Below, piece by piece: positions 37,870 to 47,966 of a DNA stretch of 64,000 nucleotides (the first letter of the stretch is position 1; each line of letters begins with the position of its first letter). A model generated the notes under the pieces. It was not told where the DNA came from. It saw only the letters and a program-made list of their open reading frames with translations, and did no database searches. Position numbers and translations under genes: made by a program. This DNA is from Dicaeum eximium (taxonomy: Eukaryota > Chordata > Aves > Passeriformes > Dicaeidae): the NCBI GenBank assembly GCA_013396995.1, contig VWZP01002200.1:310001-374000 (forward strand). The letters run 5' to 3'.

Positions 37870-39480
37870 TAATAAGTATTATAATATTATATATTATCTG
37901 GCTTTGGCATCAAGATGTTTTTTCCTATTACACCTTTTTTTACTGGTATCCAATCCTCTTGGTGAAGATTCACACGAGCCATTCCCACTCTGTGTCAGGA
38001 GAATGTAGAGCAGCCATTGTACCAAGACAGTCATCATACCACTGGGATAATGTCACTTTGATTGCATTTGTCCTTTGTTATAAAACTTTTATTTTAGCAC
38101 AGGATGGTCAGATACAGGTTCTCTGTGCTGCAAAACAGAATTATGTGTCTCCACAGTGGATTATCCAGCACTAGAGTCACACTTGCTGAGGTAGCTGTCT
38201 CCCTCTATGCTCTTCATCAAAAACCCTGGCTTCTAAAGCTGATGGAAGAAATCCTGGTCCTAAGGCTCTGTCTCTAGGCTGAGGGAATCCAACTGGATTT
38301 TTAATCCATACACCAAATTATCACAAAGACTGAAGGTTGCCAGGCTTGCTGATGCAGCAGTAGTGCTCAGTTTTGATGTGTTTGAATGGGACACAGAGCT
38401 TTGGGCTTGAAATTCTTCCTAAATTTCAATGGGTTTGTGTACTGAAGTTTCTGATGGTCATTTGGAATGTAACAACTTATTACAAATGAATATCCACACA
38501 TCATATAAGTATTGCAGTGAGGGAATTAGCAATTGTTGTGGTTGGAGTGTTCAAACATCTGATAAATCAAGTGGGCTTCCAACTTCAAAACAGCACTTTT
38601 CTAGATTGACACTCATTAGCAAATATACACTGCCAGTGGTTAGAGCTTAATCACTATCAGTTGTTAACACTACTTATTCAAACAATTAGTCTTTAACAAT
38701 CTTATTCTAAATTAGCCATGAGTGTGAATGAGGATGATGCTGTGTAGCTAACATTGATGCAGCTCTTGGTGATTTCCATGGCTGAAGTCCTTAAAATCAG
38801 ATTCAAGAGCTCTTCCAGAAGGGAAGCTGGAAGAGAAGTTCATGATGTTATTCTTCCCTGTTTTGCCTTATTACCCCTTCATTGTTTTATGCTTCTCAGC
38901 TCTCCCCAGAAAGAAAAGGGATGGGAAACTCACCTCCAGCATTATTTATTTGGATACTATTTTTAGGATCCAAGTCTCCCTCTTTTCCCATTGCAGTTCC
39001 ATGCAATTTAGACACTTCTGCTCAGCTATATTACAAAGTCTCACCATGCTGATGGATGCTACTGGTGGTGCTACTGTGGCAGGAAACACTGCATAGGTCA
39101 GGCTGGTTTAGTGTGTTTATGTTTGGGTTGAAGGCAAACAAATATTGATTATATTTTTCTTTGAATACTTGTACTTTACACTTCAAACAGGCCCTGTCTT
39201 TCCTATAAGCTCTTTTGGTGGAACTTGGATGGTCAAGTTTTAGTTATTTAATATATGAGTGCACACTAGAATAGAAACTTCTCCCTCAATAACTAAGGTG
39301 GGGGAAGTTGATATCTCCAGAGGGTGGGAAAATTTATCCCATTCATGTAAAAGCACAGATTAGTGCAAGATGTGTCTTGCACTAAACTTCTTTGAAAGTC
39401 TAGAGATCCTGTTGATGTGGTGGTTTCATGTGAATACAGCTCAGCAAGACTGGGATTCTGCACTGATTTTTTTTCCCAAG
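37870..39480. other. Non-coding single-copy DNA
   Basis: No gene or repeat recognised after the short AT-rich stretch that follows the CR1 tail. Confidence 0.5.
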
Positions 39481-39540
39481 CTCATGCTGCCTGAAGACTG
39501 AAATGAAGCTGAGGAAATGAAGACTGAAGGAGCCCAACAG
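39481..39540 (+). ncRNA. Candidate non-coding exon 1
   Basis: A 60-base segment between a strong 3' splice site (T-run, then TTCCCAAG) and a near-perfect 5' splice site (CAACAG|GTAAGA). All three frames contain stops. With the next exon-like segment 607 bases downstream it could form a small spliced non-coding RNA. The evidence is splice-site quality only. Confidence 0.2.
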
Positions 39541-40147
39541 GTAAGATGACTGCATATCCTCTCTCCTGAAGTATGACACGATTTAAAATCAAAGCTGCTA
39601 CTTTTGAAAGGCCCAGGATTTTGCCAACTCTGTGTCAGGTTGCAAACAGCTAACATTTTCACCTTTGTCACACTAGATTTAATGTATCTGGGAAAAACAG
39701 GCAATCTGATAATGTATTGCTTCTATTGACTTAAAGGAAGGTGCAGGAGGCGTGCTCTCCTCACAGAGATCTCCTAGGGAGCTCAATATTTGACTACAAA
39801 AGCTCTGAGTTCTTTTATCCAGGCACACTTGATTTTAGAGGTGATATGCAGAGCACCAGCCTTGCTGTACATCTTGCCCTCAGTGAGTTTTACAAGCCTG
39901 CTGTTTCATGCTTTCCTTGGCCAAATGAAAGTGTTCCCTACCTGAAGTAAGGCAGCAGTAGCTGAGGACTAAATTGCCCAAATGCCAAATTTCTCTCCTG
40001 TCCACCAAGTGTCCCCTTTGCAGCACTACAAAATTGCACCTGTTCGTGTTGGGGCTTTGGGCCAGCAGCTCTGTGGCTTCCTGTGTCTTCTTTGGTGTTA
40101 CAGCCACTTAGGTACCAAGTGGATGACAACCTCTCTTGCCTCTGTAG

Positions 40148-40243
40148 CTCAGATTTCAACCAAAAGATTCGAACAACAACAGCCGGACATGAAACTTAAT
40201 GACAAAAAGTATTAGTGTAAAACTGAAGTGATCTGATGTGCTG
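40148..40243 (+). ncRNA. Candidate non-coding exon 2
   Basis: A 96-base segment preceded by CTCTCTTGCCTCTGTAG and followed by GTGCTG|GTAAGTG, both strong splice signals. Every frame is closed by a stop inside it. It pairs naturally with the segment at 39481-39540. Confidence 0.2.
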
Positions 40244-43089
40244 GTAAGTGTGTCCTGCACCACCCACTCTACAGGGAAGAAACCTTGGATGATCAGCTGG
40301 AAAGTAGTGGCCTTTCAAGAGTGTGTTGGTGCCCAGAGCAGAGCCATAATTGCTTCATCCACTGCACTATTGTAAGTACACAATGCTAAAACCACCAACA
40401 GGAAATAAGAATGAAACATGGAAAAGGGTCAGACAAGTTCTCTTTTTGATGCTAAAACCATCTGTATTGTAGTGCTGCTCCAATGAAAAGCACCAGTGGA
40501 GAGATGAGTCCAGACAGAAGGGAGTGAGCTGTCCTGACACTAATGGCAGCCAGTGCAGAGCTGTGACTTGTAGCACATCCTCTGGGTGTCAAGGTTGAAT
40601 TTCTTTCCTAGAGTATGCTAGTGAGCTTTTAAACAGCCTTCTTCCCTTTGTGGCACGTGGGCGTTTTTAAAGAAAGTTCTGGCAGCCCTGATGCTTGGAT
40701 CTCTACCAGCTAAGGGGAAATAGAGAAAGAAAAAGGTGTTGTGGAGTTTTTAAGAAATGTTATTGGCGTGTGCAGTAGCTAGTGACAGGCTGGTTCTCTG
40801 GCTGGGGGCACTCTGGCAGCCAAGAGCTATTCTGCCTTTGCCACTGGCTAGTGATGGGGGCTGTTGAAGTCAGGTCCCTTCTCTGTGTTCTTGGTTCTTG
40901 AGCTTTATATCCATCAAGTCATTTCAGAACTCTTCAGTGCTGACTCCCAGGAGCCAGCAGTCACTGTGTGTTTATGTCTTGTATAATGAGAGGCTGCAGC
41001 TGCTTGGACCTTTAGGCTCTTAGCAAAGCTATTAGTAAAAGCCAAGTTCATCAGACTGCTCTGGACTTCAGCTTTGTCACTATCATTTCTGAAATAGCAG
41101 TCAGGGGATCCCATTGACTGTTTCTTCCAAATTACTTGCTAATGCAGTGCAGTAGTTGAGCACATTTCCAATTAAATGCAGCTACTTTATAAAACAATGT
41201 TTAAGTTGCTGGCCTAAATTACTCCTTAATTAGGTCATTTTTTCCTAATTGATTAAAAATAGGATTTCAAATTAAAACAGAGAAATTGAGTAACATCACA
41301 CAAATGATATTATTCAAATCTGAAAGGAAAAAAAATGAAAAAGGAAAGAACCATTATATTGAATTGCAGATCAGCTGTAGATAGGACTTCTGGGATTGTT
41401 CTCTAGAAAATCTATTATTTTCCTTCTTTGAAATTAGGGCAAGGATGCAATCAAATAAAAAAGTTTAAAGCCCAGAAGAAAAAAAGCCATTACAAGGCAG
41501 ATGATCAAATACGAAATTATTATTATATATCGTTTGTAGTATGATAGTACCTAGAGACCCAGACTAAGGCCCCAGAGAATTTGCAATTAAAGTCAACAAG
41601 ACAGAGGATGAGGTAAAAAAAACAGAGATCAAGAGTTTAACTTCCAAAACCTGAGAGAAAAGTTGGAGGTAGATCAAGAAATAGGGCCAAGAGGCCCACT
41701 GGCCTCTTGTGTATCTGAAAGGCCACAGCTTCATGCTGCTCTGTCTACCAAAGAGTGCTCCAGCACAGAAATCTCATGGTGGAAAGACTCCACAATACCA
41801 CCCTAAACTATGCTCTGTACTCTAAAATAAAACACTATGGTCCAATCTCTAGTAACTTTAGTTCTTGTCAGTGTCATAAACAACCGAAGCCACGAATAAA
41901 ACTCAAATATCTGATGAGGCTGTTCAGAGACAGTTTGCAGTGTGGTGATTCAGGGTTTTTTTTGGTGAAAGAAAAAAACCACATAGGCTGGCTGACTGGA
42001 ATAGATAAAATTTAATACACCTACACTGATTTCTGTAACACTAGGCCATTCAGGTAAAGCAGTGTTAAAGTGTATTGACTTTGGTGGAGAGCTGTCAGAT
42101 AGTTGATTCTCTCTCTTTGCTACTGCCACCCTGATTTATTTGAGATGAGAAACTAGCCTCTGATTTAAGCTCAGTTCTAGCAGTTTAGCTCATATTTCAC
42201 AGCATAATTTCCTCAGCAGAGCAGAAATGCAGACTGTGTACTCCTGATTTTCTTCTCTTCCAAAAAGCTCTCTCCTGGCTGTGTCTTCAGTCAGTATCCA
42301 GCAGAATTTATGTAGGCTGGTTCTTTCATGGCCAGATTAACACTTAATCTCTGCTGTACTTACAGTTTGGCTTAAACCTTCATCTTGTGTGTCAACAATA
42401 ACTGTCCATCAGTTCCTGTCCCCTTAAACTTACTATCTTCTACTCTAACTATATTCTGGCTTTTCATTTTTTCAACCTCCATGGTGTATGGAACCACTCT
42501 AGGCAATTTTCTGCCATCATTTTTAGCTGGTCATGCTATGCCCATAAACACAGAGTAATGCTCCAAGAGCTGTAGTGTGAAATATGTGCTGCAGAAGGAC
42601 TTGGGCTCAGCGTGAGTAAACACACCTAAATGCCTCATCTGCCAAGGCAACAGCTTTTTTGGGTCAAACCAGAGATCCCTTTCACACAAGTAGGCAAGAC
42701 CAAGACAAAGAGAGTAAGTGTACAGCAATATCCTTGCAGCCTCTAGTGATCTGCATCTTGGAGGTCTCCTGAGTTGGCTGTGACATCTTTCTTTTATAGG
42801 CTTGAGCTTTTGTCCTGTATGAGTTTGTACAATTACACTTTGCACCCCTATGACTTGATGGTGTCCTGGGGAACATGCTGAGTTTTTTTGACAGCACGTG
42901 ACAAGTAGTTCTTGGGTTCTAATATGCAGCATATGAAAAAATGTCAGATGTTTATTTCTAATCTCTATGCTGAACATGAAATGTGGTAGCCTCCAGTTCT
43001 TGTATTCTGAGAAACACCAATAGTAACTATTTTATTCCCCTACTCTGCCAGCTGAGATATTTTTCCTCATAAACCCCTCAGTCATCTCT
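40244..43089. other. Non-coding single-copy DNA
   Basis: No gene recognised. It has a perfect 9-bp inverted repeat with a 4-base loop (CAAGAGGCC-CACT-GGCCTCTTG) at 41688-41709. The 148-codon minus frame at 42531-42977 resembles no known family. Confidence 0.5.
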
Positions 43090-43710
43090 TTACTATAGTA
43101 CCAAAGCTTAGTCTATCATCACTCCTGGACAGGAAGCTGTCCAATCCCTTTGATTAGTCTTATAATCCATCTTCAGACTCTTTCCAGTTATTCTTTGATC
43201 CTTGCTGAGACCAGGACCAGAACTGCAGCTGGTATTTAGAGTGTAGGCAAGTATTAGAGTTATGCAACAGCATTGCTATGCAACAATGTTGTCTCCTGTT
43301 CTGCTCTTTTTGCCTTTCCTCTAATTTATTGACTTCTTAGACCAACACTGATGTGTCTCTTTCTTAAGTGATTCAGAGCATACCACTGAGCATGCATGGC
43401 TACTATTTTTTCTTCATGCTTTAGTTTAGTTTTGTTTCGTTTATTTAGTTCTTGAACCTAACCCTCATCTGTGATTTTATCTGTATTTCTGATACACTTT
43501 TTGCAAGTACTTAGTTATTTTTTTGTTTAAAAACTTGGAATAATTTAGGGACACAAGCAGACTACTTGTGCACAACCTCTTGCCAATAAGCTGAACCAGT
43601 TCACCCCAAATAACTCTGAGGGAAATCTGGCAGTAAGCTGTTTCTATTCATTCCCACTTCTCTTGTCCATTACTTTGATCAGTGATCTATGAGAAGACCT
43701 TTTGTTTACT
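43090..43710 (-). mobile_element. Very old CR1/L3-like LINE relic
   Basis: On the minus strand this follows, at low identity, the 3' part of ancient amniote CR1 elements best preserved in turtles. Matching landmarks in order (read on +) are CCCTTTGATTAGTCTTATAA, CCAGAACTGCAGCTGGTAT, a section on CCTCTAATTTATTGACTTCT, and GATCAGTGATCTATGAGAAG near the end. The colinear order of several landmarks over 600 bases is the support; each match alone is weak. It predates the other CR1 copies in the window. Confidence 0.5.
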
Positions 43711-44197
43711 ACAACCAAACATGGATCAGAAAGAGAAATTAATAATGTCCTTGGGGCTGTTTAAGTTGTTCCACAGTCTTTAAACAATATAAACTTGTTA
43801 GAGAGCTTTGATTATCGTGTGTCTGTCAATTTAGATATTCTTGTGACTTGAACTCTGGGCACTAACTCAGTGAAGCTCAAATGCTGGTGCAGAAAGCTGA
43901 CAATTTCCCATGCAGAAATTTGCTAAGAATATAATTCAGAGAACATGGGTATCAGGGAAACAGAAAAGCACACCTCTCAGGCTGCAGTTTTGAAGAGGAA
44001 CTCCCACCTGCTGAACATTTTTTGCCAACTTTAAGTATTTACAGCAGTAACGTGCAGGTGTTTGCTGTAGAGCTGTTAGGATAATGCACTCTTCATAGCC
44101 ATGAATCTTCACAGCTCATGTTCTCATAGCAGCAGCAGCTTTTCCACGTATCTATTGCTGTCCAGACTCTTTTTTCACTGACACCTTTTATTTACAG
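43711..44197. other. Non-coding DNA before candidate exon
   Basis: No gene or repeat recognised. The last 40 bases form the pyrimidine-rich tract and acceptor of the candidate exon at 44198. Confidence 0.5.
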
Positions 44198-44402
44198 CCT
44201 CCATCTTATCACCAATATGTATCTCTGCTCTCTAGCACATATGAGCTTTCTGTTTTGGCAGGCAGCTGTCATGCACAACAGCTTGGACCGTTTCCCCCAG
44301 CAAGATCTTTCTGCTATCTGGTCCCACCTGGCTAATCCCACAATAGACTGGAAAAATCTGATCACACTTGTTGGAATGGATCTTGTCTGCCTTCTTTCAG
44401 AG
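44198..44402 (+). other. Candidate coding exon A
   Basis: A 205-base segment preceded by CTTTTATTTACAG and followed by TCAGAG|GTAAAA. One frame is open throughout (one base plus 68 codons) and ends in phase 0. Its second half is the most protein-like translation in the window: LDRFPQQDLSAIWSHLANP followed by TIDWKNLITLVGMD. The pattern of an acidic helix, then L..IW..L and IDW..., faintly recalls the C-terminal helical region of SPEF2-type sperm-flagellar proteins, but that is an impression from memory, not an assignment. It could be a lineage-specific, poorly conserved or decaying gene. Confidence 0.3.
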
Positions 44403-45339
44403 GTAAAATTAATTCCACAGAACATGTTGAATGGCCAAAAAAAAATCATAGGATAGCATTCAAGTAAGTTTGTCTGTCATAATTTAATTTTTCAAGCCAG
44501 TCCAAAAAAATTAATATTTATATAATTCTTTTAATCACTAAGGATTTTATGTGCTTTCCAGAAAGATATATCTATTCCAGCCACCACAGAAATGCAACCT
44601 CTGCTTAACATCAATATTAGTTTACAGTATGAGGAAGAGAAAAAAGATAATCTTACCTAAAATACAGCAATTTTCATTCAAAATTATGCCTTTTAGGAAT
44701 AATTAAAAAAAAACCACATAAAAATCTGCATGATTTTGGTGCATAAAATTGGGCCAATTATATGACATTTAAGGGGAAGAGTAACATTTCTCATCCCAAG
44801 AGCTATTACTTTCTGAATGTTTCGTGTGGTATCTTTAATTCATGCTAACATCCTGAAATTTTTGTCATCTGAAATATACTGTAGTTGTTGTAGGTATTCA
44901 GTAAGTTCTACAGTGACTTTTAAGGAAACTTTGCTGGTTTATTGCATCAGAAGCCTGGGCTGTGGGTAAATGTGAACTTGGCAGTACAGCTTAGGCTTTG
45001 TCACATTCTGTGTGCTGAACTGGGTATTTGTGTGATCCACCTCTGTACCCTTTAAAGAAACAGCTGAGTTTCAGTAGGAGGTGAAGTACTCCTAACTGTA
45101 CTTTTTTTTTTTTTAATGTGGGTCAGAAATATAATTATTAGTCATTGTTAGAATTTTTAATAGATGTTTATGTACATTTAGGCTCAAAGTAAACTCAATG
45201 CTCATAACTGTTGGTGTCAGTGGGAAATACTGTTGTGAGCTCATTTATGACAGTAACTCTGAGGGTGCTGACTTACACAACATTGTCATCTCTACTTTAA
45301 CAACCTGATAGGATGGCAAACTGAATAACACATGCTTGC
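44403..45339. other. Non-coding DNA between candidate exons
   Basis: No gene seen. It includes a poly-T run at 45102-45114. AT-rich throughout. Confidence 0.5.
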
Positions 45340-45675
45340 TTTTATTTAGCTCTGGCTATCCCTCCAGATCTTCTCCTGCCTGCTTGATAATTGGATTTAA
45401 ATGGTTTTTAATTACATTGTCTGAGGCTTTGGTCATATCAGCCCCTAAGTATTTGTACTGTATTTTTGGGTGTCCACTTAAGATTCCATGAGGTGAGCAG
45501 GGCTGAAGGGCAAACTCTAGAAAGCTGCATCACTGCAGTCTCAGAGTCATTAATTTTATGCAATGATAACTCTGTACTCAGAGAGCAATATTCATTATAA
45601 GCAGGAGGGAAGCATGCGAGTCCTTAATTAACAGTAGGATATCATCAGCATAAAGTAATAGTTTAATGTTCTACA
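45340..45675 (-). mobile_element. Decayed L1-clade LINE reverse-transcriptase fragment
   Basis: The minus strand encodes, with stops and at least two frameshifts, a stretch of non-LTR reverse transcriptase. NIKLLLYADDILLL (YADD catalytic box at 45641-45652) is followed by LSLHKIND and MQLSRVCPSALLTSWNLKW. KIQYKYLGADMTKASDN (YLG at about 45441-45453) comes next, then LNPIIKQAGEDLEG. The order YADD, GYKIN-like, KW, KYLG, N..P..K...EDL is the L1 ORF2 order, and the distance from YADD to YLG (about 63 codons) fits L1. CR1, the usual avian LINE, does not have this arrangement. The flanking RT parts (GTRQGCP box, GRI..KM box) are not found. It lies antisense between candidate exons A and B. Confidence 0.75.
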
Positions 45676-46408
45676 GAATCAGTGTTATGGCCTTTTAGAC
45701 TGTTGAGTTTTCCATTGTAGACAATGCCAACGTAAGACTGTAATTGACTGGATGCCATTACCTGGCTCTCGTTATTACTCTCTAGGCACTACCCACAGCA
45801 CCCCATTTCCTGTAAGTGACCCACAGCTTCTGTTTAATGACACAGATAAAGGTCCTGGTTTCCAAGAGATCTCCTTTTCCATTGTGCACATGAACAGCAA
45901 CCGACTTTTTACCAAAATCCAACCCAACCTCCTGTCTTGCCTCTTTACTGGCTCACAGAGGGGGCAGATTTCTGCACCAATGGACAGATTTGCAAAATGA
46001 ACATGTGGTTTATTTTATTTGTAGGACATGCTGCATCGAAGGAGAGCCACTTTCTCTTCCCTGCCTGAGTGAGAAGCTGAATTTGTCACCTTGCCAGCAT
46101 CACCCTGAAAACAGCTAGAAGAGTAACTTTCAGGGAGCAGCAACTGCTGAAGGAGATAGTTCCAGCACCAATGTGCTTGTACCAACCAGCAAGTTCTACA
46201 GCCTAAGTGAGGCCCCAGGTCTCTGAGACATGGCCTTAAAGAGCAACACAAGGATGCACTGGGCAGGCCCAGCCTGTTAGAGCACTGTTAGGCTGTCATA
46301 TCTGTGGGTATGAAAAAGGCCTGTGGGTTTTTTGCCCCCATGCCATTCATCTCATATCTATATTCATAGTCTCTCCCATCCTTTTGCTTTGATTTTTTTT
46401 TTCCACAG
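45676..46408. other. Non-coding DNA upstream of candidate exon B
   Basis: A plus-strand open frame at 45752-46000 (82 codons) is not recognised. There is no further reverse-transcriptase sequence on the minus strand. Confidence 0.45.
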
Positions 46409-46481
46409 ACCGGAACTGAGGCATTTAGAAATCTTCATGTGGCTGACACTGCACGAAGAAGTGCCTATTCCACCAGCACAG
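46409..46481 (+). other. Candidate coding exon B
   Basis: A 73-base segment with an excellent acceptor (T-run, then TTCCACAG) and a good donor (CACAG|GTTTGT). It is open in phase 0, the phase left by exon A (24 codons plus one base). It is also open in a second frame that reads more like protein (PELRHLEIFMWLTLHEEVPI), which would need a different upstream junction. The third frame is closed. Confidence 0.28.
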
Positions 46482-47925
46482 GTTTGTGAAGACAGAAAAT
46501 AAGTAATAAACTTTCACTATTTAAAAAAAAGAAAAATGTAATTAATATCTACAAAAAGGAAGAGTTTAAAACTGGTAATATTTCTCAGAGAAGACTGACC
46601 ACTCTGTTTCTGTGTGTCCAGGGCTGTGCAGCAGTAAGGCTCAGTGGATTTTCTCTGTGGAAGCAGACTACATTAACAATACCTTCTCAGCCTCACATAT
46701 GAGGACTGGGACTCCTAGATTTATTTTCAGTGAAGCTTAAGAAAGACAGAAAGGTGTTTCAAGGTTAATATATTTGTTGCACATTTCAGGGAGTGAGGGA
46801 AGAAATTAATTCCCAGAAGACTAATTCTGTGTGAAGGGGAGCGCTAATTTTGGAAATGCCATACCTCTGCTCTGTGGGTGTAGCTAATACTTGTGGGTTC
46901 TTCACAGAGCTACATACTGTGCTTCAGCAGAGAATTGACATTGAACCCATATCCTCCCCTTCCCTCTTGAAAATGTAGTACCTTCAAATACAGCTTTCAT
47001 TGTTCCTATGAACAAAAATTATCAGTATTAAACTCGACGTTTCCTGTTGTGTTTTGCGAATATTTAGAACAGCTGGAATGAATGTGTGTCAGCCAAGGCT
47101 ACATGTGCCTTTTCTGCTTCTATGCATGCCTTTTCAAGGTAAATTGACCCTTTTTATTCTTCCAGACTGAAAGATCTCTTAAGGAATCCACACATATTAT
47201 TTGGCCAACAGGTAGCATTTAGTTGTTATTTGAAGCACACTTAAAGTGTAACTTGCTCTCTCAATGTATTCTCTTTGCATGTCATGTAGTGGGCTAGGCC
47301 ATAGGCAGTTGCTTAAAATAGAGGATTTGTTCCTTTTTTAAATCAGGGTGCTCTGCTGTTGATCCACTGTAGTTCATACACACTTTTGTGAATGCTTTGT
47401 TTCAACTATTTTTTTCCTGAGTTCTCTGTCTTAAGTAAATCCTGCTTGTTCTTTTTTCCTGAAATAAACTGCTAAAGCATATTTAAAAGAATGCAGTATT
47501 GTTTTCAGTTCATTTCTCTACACATAGAGAAGGCATATGATTATTAGAATGTGTATATATACTTAATTCTGGCCCAATAGTTTCCTTACACTTACTGTGT
47601 AATTAGAAGAGGAGAGAAAAGCTAAACATTTGAGCTAGAGTTAAAATACTGTGGCGTATTTATCCTAACTCTTAAAAAGAACTGAACCACTTCAAATACA
47701 TTGACATTTAAACATACAAATGCTAAGGTCACCTGTAGTGACATACTGATGATATCATTGACTGAAAACTTAGCTACCTGAGTACAGAACCAAATATGAA
47801 CAAAAAGCAGAACTGCATCATTTACCTGTGTACAGTGGCCTGGAGATCTATGGGGACTACTGGATTTAGTCCCAGTGACAAGCATTCTACACCCAGCAGA
47901 CAACTGTAATTCATTTTCTTTTTAG
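46482..47925. other. Non-coding DNA between candidate exons
   Basis: No gene or repeat recognised. AT-rich. Confidence 0.5.
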
Positions 47926-47966
47926 TGATGTGCTCCAGGCCGATGACTTTGTCCTGTAAGAAAAAG
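47926..47966 (+). other. Candidate coding exon C
   Basis: A 41-base segment with a strong acceptor (TTTTCTTTTTAG) and a near-perfect donor (AAAAAG|GTAAGAG). Joined to the single base left by exon B it is open for 14 codons and ends in phase 0. The translation is basic and unremarkable, so the support is splice-site quality and phase agreement only. Confidence 0.25.

Noticed and set aside
45752..46000. 82-codon plus-strand frame between candidate exons A and B
   Set aside because: No acceptor and donor pair frames it and the translation is not recognised. It also does not continue the reverse transcriptase on the other strand.
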